DNA of 25,245 nt, from positions 1 to 25,245 of the forward strand of contig CABQAZ010000022.1 of NCBI GenBank assembly GCA_902462295.1, read 5' to 3'. Below the pieces are notes generated by a model. That model saw only the letters and a program-made list of their open reading frames with translations. It was not told where the DNA came from and searched no databases. Origin of the DNA: an uncultured Clostridium sp. Lineage in GTDB: Bacteria > Bacillota > Clostridia > TANB77 > CAG-508. The stretch's first letter is position 1. Every line of letters begins with the position of its first letter. Position numbers and translations under genes: made by a program. Shown here one piece after another: positions 7,966 to 16,783 of the stretch.

Positions 7966-8499
7966 ATGTTAGAAAACAAAGATGAAATATTAGATGTTTA
8001 TAATGAAAATAAAGAGCGAACAGGAAAAACAGTTTTAAGAGAAAAAGGGTCGTCATTAAGCAAAGGTGAATTCATAATTTCTATTACTGCTTGGATTGTA
8101 AATAAAAGTGGAAAAATATTAATGACACAAAGAAGATTAGATAAAGTAAAAGGTGGTATGTGGGAACCAACAACAGGCTTGGTTATAAGTGGAGAGGAAA
8201 GTAAGCAAGGTGCGTTAAGAGAACTAAAGGAAGAAATAGGACTTGAACTTGGTGAAAAAGATATTATATTAATTAAAGAAAAAGCAGAAGAAAGAAATGA
8301 ATCAAGTTTTTTTAGGGATATTTATTTAGTTAATAAAGAAATTCCTATAGAAGAAATTCAATTTAATGATGGAGAGGTAATAAATGCTAAATATGTAACT
8401 ATTGATGAGTTTAATGATATGATAAAAACTGGAGAAGCTCATGAATGGTTAGACTATTTTAATGAATTATATAAGAAAATTCAAAATAATACGATATAA
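7966..8499 (+). CDS. Nudix hydrolase
   Basis: The protein has 177 residues. The Nudix box is complete: G-x5-E-x7-RE-L-x-EE-x-G-L, visible from GLVISGEES to ELKEEIGL at about residues 71-93, with the metal-binding glutamates in place. These enzymes cleave nucleoside diphosphates linked to another group, or isopentenyl-type substrates. The N-terminal DEILDVYNENKERTGKTVLRE resembles the opening of the isopentenyl-diphosphate isomerase-like/YfcD Nudix branch. GAGGAAT precedes the ATG. After the stop there is a short ATAATAC/GTATTAT inverted repeat without a T run, so transcription may continue towards the non-coding RNA. Confidence 0.88.
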   Translation: MLENKDEILDVYNENKERTGKTVLREKGSSLSKGEFIISITAWIVNKSGKILMTQRRLDKVKGGMWEPTTGLVISGEESKQGALRELKEEIGLELGEKDIILIKEKAEERNESSFFRDIYLVNKEIPIEEIQFNDGEVINAKYVTIDEFNDMIKTGEAHEWLDYFNELYKKIQNNTI

Positions 8500-8523
8500 T
8501 TTCAGTATTATGGGGAAAAAATA

Positions 8524-8552
8524 TTGCCAATGATATGTTACAGTATTTAGAT
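8524..8552 (+). promoter_or_regulatory. Promoter of the first structured RNA
   Basis: TTGCCA (8524-8529), 17 nt, then TTAGAT (8547-8552) would start transcription at about 8559-8561, exactly where the closing stem of the RNA begins. The -10 box is a weak match; the position is the main argument. Confidence 0.45.
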
Positions 8553-8560
8553 CAACATAA

Positions 8561-8748
8561 AAAGACTTTAAATATAAGATTTGAATGAAATAACGAATAC
8601 TTATGGAAAAATTTTAGAAATTCTTAAGCAGTTTTATGGTAAGAGTTCACGATAGTGGAAAGGACCCATAAAGCGAATTAGAATTTCTTGAATTTTGTAA
8701 TAAGACGAGGAATGTAATGAAAAGCTTATATTTAAAGTCTTTTTTTTT
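8561..8748 (+). ncRNA. Structured non-coding RNA, copy 1
   Basis: The two ends pair perfectly over 18 bp (8561-8578 with 8725-8742) and the 3' arm runs into eight or nine Ts, forming a built-in terminator. Inside, AGAAATTCT (8616-8624) pairs with AGAATTTCT (8680-8688), and TTTATGG (8633-8639) pairs with CCATAAA (8666-8672). The apical part contains TTCAC-GATA-GTGGAA. A 47-nt core (8628-8674) is identical to 16850-16896 in the second copy, while the closing stems differ in sequence yet still pair. There is no open frame. Size and the long outer stem recall large clostridial RNA classes such as the raiA motif, but I cannot assign a family. It is too conserved in primary sequence to look like 6S RNA. 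Confidence 0.8.
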
Positions 8749-8791
8749 AGTTAATTAAAACTATTTCCTTATGGCAAAACATGAAAAAAAG

Positions 8792-8857
8792 TTCACATTC
8801 TATTGACTTTATATAAATAGAAATATATAATTTAGAAAAAATGTGAAACGAATTTCA
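8792..8857 (+). promoter_or_regulatory. ABC transporter promoter with flanking inverted repeats
   Basis: TTGACT (8803-8808), 17 nt, TATAAT (8826-8831) is a near-consensus promoter for the gene at 8879. It is framed by TTCACAT (8792-8798) and ATGTGAA (8841-8847), perfect inverted copies 42 nt apart. A further dyad TGAAA-CGAA-TTTCA (8844-8857) lies in the leader. The symmetry suggests an operator for a dimeric regulator, perhaps responding to a transported compound. No regulator gene lies next to it. Confidence 0.6.
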
Positions 8858-8878
8858 TGTAAAATAAAAGGAGGAAAT

Positions 8879-9589
8879 ATGGAAAAGATAGTAGAACTAA
8901 AAAATGTAAGTAAGATTTACAACACAGGAGAAAAAGAATTTAAAGCATTAGACAATATTGATTTATCAATAAACAAAGGAGAATTCGTTGTAGTTCTTGG
9001 TCCATCAGGAGCAGGAAAATCAACATTATTAAACTTAATCGGAGGAATGGATACTCCAACAAAAGGTAGTATTGAAATTGATGGAGAAGATATTTCAAAA
9101 TATAATGAAAATGAACTAAGCGAATATAGAGCAGAAAATATAGGATTCATTTTTCAATTTTATAATATATTACCAACATTAACAGTATTAGAAAATGTAG
9201 AATTAATCAAAGACGTTGTTAAAAATGGAAATGACAGTAAAGAAGCCATTAAAGCAGTTGGGTTAGAAGAACATATGAATAAATTTCCGAATCAATTATC
9301 AGGAGGAGAACAACAAAGAGTTTCAATAGCAAGAGCCATTGCCAAAAATCCAAAACTATTATTGTGTGATGAACCAACAGGAGCATTAGATTCTAAAACA
9401 GGAGTTGAAGTTCTAAAATTATTAAAAAAACAATGTGAGGGAAACAATGGGGCAAATACTGTAATAATTGTAACACACAACAGTTTATTTGCAGAAATTG
9501 CAGATACAGTAATAAGAGTAAAAAACGGAAAAATAGAGAGTGTAACACCAAATGAAAATCCTAAAAAGATTGATGAGGTGAAATGGTAA
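8879..9589 (+). CDS. ABC transporter ATP-binding protein (MacB/LolD type)
   Basis: This 236-residue ATPase energises the permease encoded 1 nt downstream. Walker A is GPSGAGKS at residues 41-48, the signature is LSGGEQQRV, Walker B is LLLCDEPTGALD, and the switch His is in VTHN. The insert FQFYNILPTLTVLENVEL is typical of the family that pairs with FtsX-like permeases. I chose 8879 rather than the upstream in-frame ATG at 8843, because AAAGGAGG lies 6 nt before it and the earlier ATG would lie only about 10 nt after the -10 box, inside the likely leader. Relatives act in antimicrobial-peptide resistance, lipoprotein handling or peptide export. Which applies here is unknown. Confidence 0.93.
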   Translation: MEKIVELKNVSKIYNTGEKEFKALDNIDLSINKGEFVVVLGPSGAGKSTLLNLIGGMDTPTKGSIEIDGEDISKYNENELSEYRAENIGFIFQFYNILPTLTVLENVELIKDVVKNGNDSKEAIKAVGLEEHMNKFPNQLSGGEQQRVSIARAIAKNPKLLLCDEPTGALDSKTGVEVLKLLKKQCEGNNGANTVIIVTHNSLFAEIADTVIRVKNGKIESVTPNENPKKIDEVKW

Positions 9590-9590
9590 A

Positions 9591-11960
9591 ATGTTAAGAA
9601 AAAAAATGGTTAGAGATATAAAACAAAACTTATCACAATTTATTACAATATTTTTAATGGTTTTTATTGGAGTTATGGCATATAGTGGAATAGAAAGTTA
9701 TATGGAGGGAATGAAACAAACCGCAAACAATTTCTATACCCAAAATAATTTGCAAGACTTAAATGTAATGGGAGCATTATCAAAAGAAAATATAGACACA
9801 ATAAAACAAATTGAAAATGTAAAAAATGCAGAGGGAAAGCTAAATGTAAGTGCGGTTTTAGATAATAATAATGATATTACGTTATCAATGAATTTTATAG
9901 AAGCAAATGAAATATCAAAATTTTATATAGTCGAGGGAAAAGAATTTGATGTAAATACAAAAGGGGTTTGGATAGATAATTTTTTTGCACAAGAAAACAA
10001 TTTAAAAATTGGAGATACATTAAAAATTAAATATGATGGATATGTTTTTGAAGAAGAAGTTGTAGGATTTATAAATGTTCCAGACCATCTTTATGATGTA
10101 AAAGATGAATCACAATTATATCCAGACCACAAATCATTTGGATTTGCATATGCATCTACTAAGGAATTAGAAGAATACATTAAAAACAAAGTAATGAAAG
10201 AAATGAACATTACAGACACAGAAGTATTTGAACAATATGTAACTGATTTTGATTATAAAGATTATTTAAAATATAATTACATAATGGTAGATGTAGATAA
10301 CAAAGACAAAACAAATGATGTAAAAAATGATATAGAAGAAAAAATAGAAAATGCAGTAATAATAAATATTGAAGATACAGCATCTTATGCACAATACCAA
10401 GGAGAAATTGAAGAGGGAGAAACATATATAGGAGTATTTTCAGGACTATTTTTATTTATAGCATTACTATCAGTTGTTACAACAATGACAAGAGTAGTAA
10501 CAAAACAAAGAGTACAAATTGGTACATTAAAAGCATTAGGATTTAAGAAAAATAAAATCATATTACATTATATAAGTTATGGATTTTGGATTTCATTAGT
10601 TGCATCAATGTTTGGATTATTAGCTGGTAGATATTTTATTGGAAATGTATTTATTGGAATCGAAATGAGTTTTTTTGAAATACCAAATGGAGTACCAATA
10701 ATAAAAAATGATTCATATATTGTTGCACTTCTTGTTACACTATGTGTTTCATTTGTTACATATTTAGCAACAAGAAAAATATTAAAAGAAAAAACAGCAG
10801 AAACTTTAAGAAATGAAATTCCAAGAGTAAAAAATAATTCTTTAAATATTACAACAGTAGGAATATTCAAAAAAATGAGTTTTAATACAAAATGGAATAT
10901 AAGAGATATGTTCAGAAACAAAGCAAGAACAATCACTGGAATTGTAGGTGTTACAGCATGTGCAATGCTAATAGTTTGTAGTTTAGGAATGTTAAATAGT
11001 ATGAATTACTTTATTGACTTACAATTTAATAGAATATTCAATTTTGATTATAAATTAAGTCTAAAATCAAATATTAGTAGTGATGAACTTAAAGACTTAA
11101 CTGATAAATATGGTGATAATACATCTGAAAGCTTATATATAGAAATAAAAGACAAAGATGGAAATAGAGAATCAAATAACATTTTTGTTACAGACAGTAA
11201 AGATTATGTTAGATTTGTAGATAATAAAGACAAATTTATAAAATTGGACAATGATGATGGAATATATATTACATATAAATTAGCGAAAACAAAAGGATAT
11301 AAAATAGGTGATGAAATAACATGGCATATTTCAGGAGATAATACTTATCATACATCTAAAGTAGTTGGATTTAATAAAGACCCACAAAATCAAAATGTAA
11401 CAGTAACAAAAAAATACTTAGAAAGTTTAGGAATTGAATATAAGCCAGATTCATTATATACTAATGAAGATTTAAGCAATACAAAAGAAATTACAAATGT
11501 AGATGTAATATCAAATATAGATGAGCTAAAAGAAGGAATGGCTGGAATGCTTCAAACAATGAAAACAATGATAACGCTTATTATTGTTATAGCTGTAATT
11601 CTTGGAGTTGTAATAATTTATAATTTAGGAATATTATCTTATACAGAAAAACAATATCAATTTGCAACATTAAAAGTATTAGGCTTTAAAAACAAGCAAA
11701 TTGAAAAGATATTTATAAAACAAAATAATATTATTGCAATTATATCAATAATATTGGGACTTCCAGCAGGATTTTATTTAACAGATTGGTTATTTAAAAC
11801 AGCAATAGAAGAAAGCTATGATTTTGGAGCACATATAAATATTGAAACATATATAATTTCAGCAATAGGAACATTTTTAATATCATATTTAGTTTCAAAA
11901 TTACTTGCTAAAAAAATAAAGAAAATTGATATGGTAACAAGTTTAAAAGGAAATGAATAA
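9591..11960 (+). CDS. FtsX-like ABC transporter permease
   Basis: The 789-residue membrane protein has two repeated FtsX/MacB halves. The first has a membrane helix at about 16-36, an extracytoplasmic region to about 275 and three helices at about 280-300, 325-350 and 375-395. The second has a helix at about 448-470, an extracytoplasmic region to about 655, and three final helices at about 660-685, 708-730 and 740-765. The motif GTLKALGFKKNKI after the first helix bundle and ATLKVLGFKNKQI in the second are the coupling segments that contact the ATPase. It starts 1 nt after the ATPase stop, and mutL begins directly after its own stop. The large external domains suggest handling of an exported or surface substrate rather than a small ion. 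Confidence 0.9.
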   Translation: MLRKKMVRDIKQNLSQFITIFLMVFIGVMAYSGIESYMEGMKQTANNFYTQNNLQDLNVMGALSKENIDTIKQIENVKNAEGKLNVSAVLDNNNDITLSMNFIEANEISKFYIVEGKEFDVNTKGVWIDNFFAQENNLKIGDTLKIKYDGYVFEEEVVGFINVPDHLYDVKDESQLYPDHKSFGFAYASTKELEEYIKNKVMKEMNITDTEVFEQYVTDFDYKDYLKYNYIMVDVDNKDKTNDVKNDIEEKIENAVIINIEDTASYAQYQGEIEEGETYIGVFSGLFLFIALLSVVTTMTRVVTKQRVQIGTLKALGFKKNKIILHYISYGFWISLVASMFGLLAGRYFIGNVFIGIEMSFFEIPNGVPIIKNDSYIVALLVTLCVSFVTYLATRKILKEKTAETLRNEIPRVKNNSLNITTVGIFKKMSFNTKWNIRDMFRNKARTITGIVGVTACAMLIVCSLGMLNSMNYFIDLQFNRIFNFDYKLSLKSNISSDELKDLTDKYGDNTSESLYIEIKDKDGNRESNNIFVTDSKDYVRFVDNKDKFIKLDNDDGIYITYKLAKTKGYKIGDEITWHISGDNTYHTSKVVGFNKDPQNQNVTVTKKYLESLGIEYKPDSLYTNEDLSNTKEITNVDVISNIDELKEGMAGMLQTMKTMITLIIVIAVILGVVIIYNLGILSYTEKQYQFATLKVLGFKNKQIEKIFIKQNNIIAIISIILGLPAGFYLTDWLFKTAIEESYDFGAHINIETYIISAIGTFLISYLVSKLLAKKIKKIDMVTSLKGNE

Positions 11961-13649
11961 ATGGGAAAAATCGTATTATTAGATGATTTAACAATTAATC
12001 AAATAGCAGCAGGAGAAGTTATAGAAAGACCTGCAAATGTAGTAAAAGAATTAGTTGAAAATTCAATAGATGCAACTTCAAATAAAATAATAATAGAAAT
12101 AAAAAATGGTGGAAAAACATTTATAAAAATCACAGACAATGGATGTGGAATTGCAAGAGATGATATGACAATTTCTATTGAAAGACATGCAACAAGTAAA
12201 ATAAGGCAGGTGGAAGATTTAGAAAAAACATATACAATGGGGTTTAGAGGCGAAGCTTTAGCGAGTATAAGTTCAATATCTAAATTAACAATTATATCAA
12301 AAATTAAAGAAGATTTGATAGGAAATAAAATTATATCAAAAGCAGGTGAAATAACAGAAATAGAACAATGTGCTTCACAAACAGGTACACAAATTATAGT
12401 AGAAGATTTATTTTATAATACACCTGTTAGATACAAATTTTTAAAGCAAGATGCTACTGAAAGTAAATATATAAAAAATTGGGTAGAAAAGGTAGCACTT
12501 GCTAATCCTAATATTTCTTTTAAATTAATTATAGATAATAAAACAAAATTCTTCTCAAACGGAAATGGAGATTTATTTGACATTATTTATTCAATATATG
12601 GCAAAGAAATTAAAGAGAATTTAATTAAGGTAGATTATGAAAGTGAAAAAATAAAAATAACAGGTGTAATTGGAAATACCTTAATAGCAAGAGAGAATAG
12701 AAAAGACCAAATATTATTTTTAAATAAGAGAAATATAAAAGATAATGCAATATCAAATAGTGCAGACCAAGCTTTTAAAGGAGCAACAGGAATAGGCAAA
12801 TATGGATTTTTTATTTTAAATATTGATATGCCTGCTAATTTTTATGATGTAAATGTTCATCCTACAAAAACAGAAGTAAGATTTAAAAATGAAGAGGAAA
12901 TTTGTAAAGACATATATTATGCAATAAAAAATGCAATGTTAAAAGCAGAGTTTTTAGGAAATGACGAAAACTCAAATGAAAATAAAGAATATATAAAAAA
13001 TGAATATGAATTTTTAACAGATGAAGTAGCTTTAAAAAATACTGAAAATGTAGAATTAAGAAAAAGAGAAAATTCAAGAAAAATAGAGTATAAGTATATA
13101 GGAATATTATTTAGAACATTTATAATAATTGAGGTTGAAAATGAGATTTTTTTAATAGACCAACATGCAGCACATGAGAGAGTTTTATATGAACAAATAA
13201 AAGAAAATTATAAAAAGCATATTCAATCAAATAGTCAATTAATGTTGATACCAGAAGTAGTAACTTTAACAAATAGAGAAATGGAATTTGTAAAAAATAA
13301 TATAAATTTGTTTGTAGATATTGGGTTTGTAATAGAAGTGTTTGGAGAGAATACTATTAAAATTAATGGAATTCCAGATTTAGAATATAGGTCAAAAACA
13401 AAAAATATTTTTTTAGATGTTTTGGATGAAGTTATTTCAGATGGAAGAACTCAAATAAAAGATGTTGAAGAAAGATTTATTGCAACTGTTGCTTGTAAGG
13501 CTGCAGTTAAAGCTAATATGGATTTAACAAGACAAGAAGTTGATGAGTTGATTAATAATTTGTTGAGCTTAAATAATCCATATACTTGTCCTCATGGAAG
13601 ACCTACAACAATAAAAATTAGTAAAGAGTTTATTGAGAAGAAATTATAA
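11961..13649 (+). CDS. mutL: DNA mismatch repair protein MutL
   Basis: The N-terminal GHKL ATPase is clear: IAAGEVIERPANVVKELVEN, then DNGCGI and GFRGEALASIS, covering about residues 10-110. The transducer domain extends to about residue 325 and includes the conserved VDVHPTK-like segment, here DVNVHPTKTEVRF. After a short Lys/Glu-rich linker, the C-terminal domain carries the endonuclease motif DQHAAHERVLYEQ, the ACKAAVKA motif and the CPHGRPT motif. It therefore belongs to the nicking type of MutL found in bacteria without MutH. At 562 residues it is shorter than many relatives because the linker is short. The ATG immediately follows the permease stop, implying translational coupling. mutS, its usual partner, is not in this window. 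Confidence 0.95.
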   Translation: MGKIVLLDDLTINQIAAGEVIERPANVVKELVENSIDATSNKIIIEIKNGGKTFIKITDNGCGIARDDMTISIERHATSKIRQVEDLEKTYTMGFRGEALASISSISKLTIISKIKEDLIGNKIISKAGEITEIEQCASQTGTQIIVEDLFYNTPVRYKFLKQDATESKYIKNWVEKVALANPNISFKLIIDNKTKFFSNGNGDLFDIIYSIYGKEIKENLIKVDYESEKIKITGVIGNTLIARENRKDQILFLNKRNIKDNAISNSADQAFKGATGIGKYGFFILNIDMPANFYDVNVHPTKTEVRFKNEEEICKDIYYAIKNAMLKAEFLGNDENSNENKEYIKNEYEFLTDEVALKNTENVELRKRENSRKIEYKYIGILFRTFIIIEVENEIFLIDQHAAHERVLYEQIKENYKKHIQSNSQLMLIPEVVTLTNREMEFVKNNINLFVDIGFVIEVFGENTIKINGIPDLEYRSKTKNIFLDVLDEVISDGRTQIKDVEERFIATVACKAAVKANMDLTRQEVDELINNLLSLNNPYTCPHGRPTTIKISKEFIEKKL

Positions 13650-13715
13650 ATTTTATCATAAATTAAAGACAAGCCACATAAAATTGTACTAAAAAGAAAG
13701 ACAAGGAGGAAAATT

Positions 13716-16334
13716 ATGTGGGAAACTTTAAGAAAAGAAGAAGTTGTGCAAAAACTAGGGACAAAGCAGGGGACTGGTTTAACACAAAGAGAAGTACAAA
13801 TCAGAAAACAAAAATATGGTAGTAACAAATTAGAAGAAAAGAAAAAAGAAACATTATTAGTAAAATTTATAAAGCAATTTAACGATTTTATGATTATCAT
13901 TTTAATAATAGCATCAATTTTATCAGCAGTTACATCATATTTTCAAGGAGAAAATGACTATGTTGATTCAATAATAATAATAGTTATAGTAGTATTTAAT
14001 GCACTTATGGGAGTTATTCAAGAAGCAAAAGCAGAAAAATCTATTGAAGCATTAAAACAAATGACTCCACCAAAAGCAAAAGTCATAAGAAATGGAAGAA
14101 TACAAGAAATTCATGCAGAAGATTTAGTTCCAGGAGATATTGTAGAATTAGAAGCGGGAATATATGTGCCAGCAGATTGTAGATTATTAGAAAGTCATAA
14201 TTTAAAAATAGAAGAATCAAGTTTAACAGGAGAAACAGAACCGGTTCTGAAAAATGCAGATATAGTAGCACAAGATGATGTACCATTAGGGGACATGTTA
14301 AATATGGCATTTATGGCAAGTATTGTTGTAAATGGACATGGAAAAGCTGTAGTAACAGAAACTGGTATGAATACTAAAGTTGGAAAAATTGCTAATATGA
14401 TTATGGAAGATGAAACGCCAGAAACACCAATTCAAAAGAAATTAGCACAAGTGGGAAAATCTTTAGGGATAGTATGTTTAGCAATTTGTGTACTTATATT
14501 TTTTATAGGGATGATAAAACATATAGACCCAATAGAAATGTTTATGACATCAGTCGGATTAGCAGTTGCAGCAATTCCAGAGGGGTTGCCTGCTATTGTT
14601 ACAATTATGTTATCGATTGGAGTAAGTAAAATGGCAAAAAATAATAGCATAATCCGAAAATTACCAGCTGTAGAGACGTTAGGATGTAGTAATGTTATTT
14701 GTTCAGACAAAACAGGTACATTAACACAAAACAAAATGACTGTTGTAGAAATAAAAGCTAGAGATAAAATATTGGCAAGTAAATTGGCTACGATGTGTAC
14801 AGATAGTAATATAGTTTATCAAAATGGTCAAACAAAAGTAAATGGAGAACCTACTGAAAATGCATTAGTGCAAAATGGACTTAAACAAAATTTAAATAAA
14901 AATGAGTTATACAAAGAAATGCCAAGAATTGCAGAACTTCCATTTGATTCGAACCGTAAAATGATGACAACTATACATAAATATAAAGGAAAGTATCTTG
15001 TAATAACAAAGGGTGCACCAGATATTTTATTAAATAAATGCAATTTGGCAAGTATAGAAAAACATAAAATAGAAATAGAAAATCAGCAAATGGCAGAAAA
15101 GGCATTAAGAGTAATTGCAGTTGCATATAAAGAAATAGATAATATGCCTAGAAATTCGGAAATGAATTTATTAGAAGATGGATTAAATTTTGTTGGATTA
15201 ATAGGAATGATAGATCCACCAAGAGATGGTGTAAAAGAAGCGGTACGAACTTGTAAAAAAGCAGGAATAAAAACAGTAATGATAACAGGTGACCATATTG
15301 CAACGGCAAAAGCAATAGCAAAAGAGTTAAACATATTAGAAAAACAGGATAAAGCAATAACAGGAAAAGAGCTTGATCAAATTTCACAAGAACAGTTAGT
15401 AAAAGATATTAAGAATTATTCAGTATTTGCAAGAGTTACACCAGAGCATAAAGTTAGAATAGTAAAAGCTTGGCAGAGTGCAGGAAATGTAGTTGCAATG
15501 ACAGGTGATGGAGTGAATGATAGTCCTGCTTTAAAATGTGCAGATATAGGAATTGCAATGGGGAAAAATGGAACTGATGTTGCCAAAAATGCATCTGATA
15601 TGATATTAGCAGATGATAATTTTGTAACAATAGTAAAGGCAGTAAAACAAGGAAGAAATATATATGATAATATAAAAAAAGCAATACATTTTTTAATTGC
15701 AACAAATATAGGAGAAATAGTAACAGTATTTATGGGACTTGTTTTAGGTTTAAAATCTCCATTATTAGCAATTCAATTATTATGGATAAATTTAGTAACA
15801 GATTCATTACCAGCAATCGCATTAGGCTTAGAACCAGCTGAAAAAAATATTATGAAGAGACCGCCTGTTGACAACAAAAAAGGAATTTTTGCAGATGGAT
15901 TATGGAATAAAATTGTTGTTGAGGGAATTATGATAGGAGTATTAACACTTGTAGCATTTGGAATAGGAAATAAATATTATAGCTTAGACATTGCAAGAAC
16001 TATGGCATTTGTTTCTTTGGGATTACTAGAACTTGTTCATAGTTTTAATATAAAAAGCGAGCAATCTATATTCAAAATTGGTTTATTAGAGAATAAATAT
16101 CTGATTGGAAGTTTTATATTAGGTGTTTTTGTTCAAACAATAGTTGTGTGGATTCCTGTATTGGCTGATATGTTTAGTGTTGTTCCATTAACTCAATCAC
16201 AATGGCTTATTACAATAGGAATTTCACTACTTCCTATAATAATTGTTGAACTACAAAAGAAATTTGATTCTATGAATTTAGTTAAGATTATTTATTTTAG
16301 AAAACAAGAGACAAATAAAGAATCTTATTTATGA
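13716..16334 (+). CDS. Cation-transporting P-type ATPase, probably Ca2+ (PMCA/SERCA type)
   Basis: This 872-residue pump has every P2-type landmark: the actuator loop LTGETEPV near residues 170-177, PEGLP at 288-292 in helix M4, the phosphorylated Asp331 in CSDKTGTLTQNK, the nucleotide-binding KGAPD region, and the hinge MTGDGVNDSPALK at 595-607. About ten membrane helices are visible in pairs near 60-105, 250-300 and from about 690 to the C terminus. PEGLP in M4 together with LWINLVTDSLPA in M6 fits calcium-binding ATPases, which export Ca2+ at the cost of ATP. Manganese remains possible. AAGGAGGA precedes the ATG. It lies 66 nt after mutL and has a shared terminator behind it. Confidence 0.92.
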   Translation: MWETLRKEEVVQKLGTKQGTGLTQREVQIRKQKYGSNKLEEKKKETLLVKFIKQFNDFMIIILIIASILSAVTSYFQGENDYVDSIIIIVIVVFNALMGVIQEAKAEKSIEALKQMTPPKAKVIRNGRIQEIHAEDLVPGDIVELEAGIYVPADCRLLESHNLKIEESSLTGETEPVLKNADIVAQDDVPLGDMLNMAFMASIVVNGHGKAVVTETGMNTKVGKIANMIMEDETPETPIQKKLAQVGKSLGIVCLAICVLIFFIGMIKHIDPIEMFMTSVGLAVAAIPEGLPAIVTIMLSIGVSKMAKNNSIIRKLPAVETLGCSNVICSDKTGTLTQNKMTVVEIKARDKILASKLATMCTDSNIVYQNGQTKVNGEPTENALVQNGLKQNLNKNELYKEMPRIAELPFDSNRKMMTTIHKYKGKYLVITKGAPDILLNKCNLASIEKHKIEIENQQMAEKALRVIAVAYKEIDNMPRNSEMNLLEDGLNFVGLIGMIDPPRDGVKEAVRTCKKAGIKTVMITGDHIATAKAIAKELNILEKQDKAITGKELDQISQEQLVKDIKNYSVFARVTPEHKVRIVKAWQSAGNVVAMTGDGVNDSPALKCADIGIAMGKNGTDVAKNASDMILADDNFVTIVKAVKQGRNIYDNIKKAIHFLIATNIGEIVTVFMGLVLGLKSPLLAIQLLWINLVTDSLPAIALGLEPAEKNIMKRPPVDNKKGIFADGLWNKIVVEGIMIGVLTLVAFGIGNKYYSLDIARTMAFVSLGLLELVHSFNIKSEQSIFKIGLLENKYLIGSFILGVFVQTIVVWIPVLADMFSVVPLTQSQWLITIGISLLPIIIVELQKKFDSMNLVKIIYFRKQETNKESYL

Positions 16335-16382
16335 AAATCAAAAATATAAAATTCATAAAAGATTAAGAATATTATATAAAAT

Positions 16383-16431
16383 AAAAAAGAATTAGTAAAA
16401 TTAGATGTTATAATTAAACTAATTCTTTTTT
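16383..16431. terminator. Bidirectional terminator between the Ca2+ ATPase and the XRE gene
   Basis: AAAAAAGAATTAGT (16383-16396) pairs perfectly over 14 bp with ACTAATTCTTTTTT (16418-16431) around a 21-nt loop. A/T runs at both ends give a U tract to transcripts in either direction. It overlaps the last codons of the XRE gene. Confidence 0.75.
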
Positions 16432-16658
16432 ATTTTGTAATGTTTATCATCAGTATAACCTAATAACCAAATTGGAGAAACATCAAAAAGAGAAGCTATT
16501 TTGTCAATCATAACAGGACCAATATTTTGAATTTGTCCATTTGCATATTTAGAAATTGTTCCTTTTGATTTTAAACCTAATTTTTTGGCTATTTCTTCAT
16601 AAGTTAAATCTGATTGATTAACAAGTTCAGAAAATCGTTCATGAAAAATATATTTCAA
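16419..16658 (-). CDS. XRE-family HTH repressor (79 residues)
   Basis: This is a small DNA-binding protein consisting of one Cro/C1-type helix-turn-helix. Helices 2 and 3 read TYEEIAKKLGLKSKGTISKY, with the typical glycine in the turn; NIGPVMIDKIASLFDVSPIWLLGY follows as helices 4-5 and the tail. It starts at a TTG (16658) placed 6 nt after GAGGTG; no ATG fits. Two similar palindromes lie over the start and over the -10 box, so it very probably represses itself and, through the divergent arrangement, may affect the non-coding RNA at 16784. It has no metal or ligand domain. It resembles small phage-type or stress regulators. Confidence 0.85.
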   Translation of the reverse strand: MKYIFHERFSELVNQSDLTYEEIAKKLGLKSKGTISKYANGQIQNIGPVMIDKIASLFDVSPIWLLGYTDDKHYKIKKN

Positions 16659-16722
16659 ATATATTCACCTCTTTAAAAAAATATATTGGAAATATTATAA
16701 CATTAAAAAATAAAATTGTAAA
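16647..16722 (-). promoter_or_regulatory. XRE gene promoter with two ATATT-N3-AATAT operators
   Basis: On the minus strand TTTACA (16722-16717), 17 nt and TATAAT (16699-16694) form the promoter. ATATT-GGA-AATAT (16683-16695) overlaps the -10 box. ATATT-TCA-AATAT sits within a perfect 9-1-9 palindrome (16647-16665) that covers the start codon. The two sites share the same half-sites and spacing. Confidence 0.65.
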
Positions 16723-16730
16723 TAGTGAGA

Positions 16731-16760
16731 TTGAATAGACTAAAAATGTTGCAGTATAAT
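16731..16760 (+). promoter_or_regulatory. Candidate promoter of the second structured RNA
   Basis: TTGAAT (16731-16736), 18 nt, TATAAT (16755-16760) would start transcription about 16 nt before the RNA stem. An alternative, TTGCAG (16749-16754) with ATTAAA (16772-16777), would start at the stem itself, as in copy 1. The sequence does not decide between them. Confidence 0.4.
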
Positions 16761-16783
16761 GGTTTGGATTAATTAAAAAAAAG

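Noticed and set aside
8561..8748. T-box, 6S RNA or common riboswitch
   Set aside because: No T-box GGTGG element is present; the primary sequence of the core is too conserved and the internal bubble too small for 6S; no known ligand-core motif was recognised. A raiA-type RNA remains possible but cannot be decided by eye.
8843..8878. Upstream ATG as the start of the ABC ATPase
   Set aside because: It lies only about 10 nt after the -10 box with no ribosome site, whereas the ATG at 8879 has AAAGGAGG and matches the usual family start.
13716..16334. Several long antisense open frames inside the Ca2+ ATPase gene (for example 15454-15705)
   Set aside because: They are Leu/Phe-rich mirror images of a well-conserved coding sequence and have no ribosome sites. 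AT-rich genes commonly leave such frames open.
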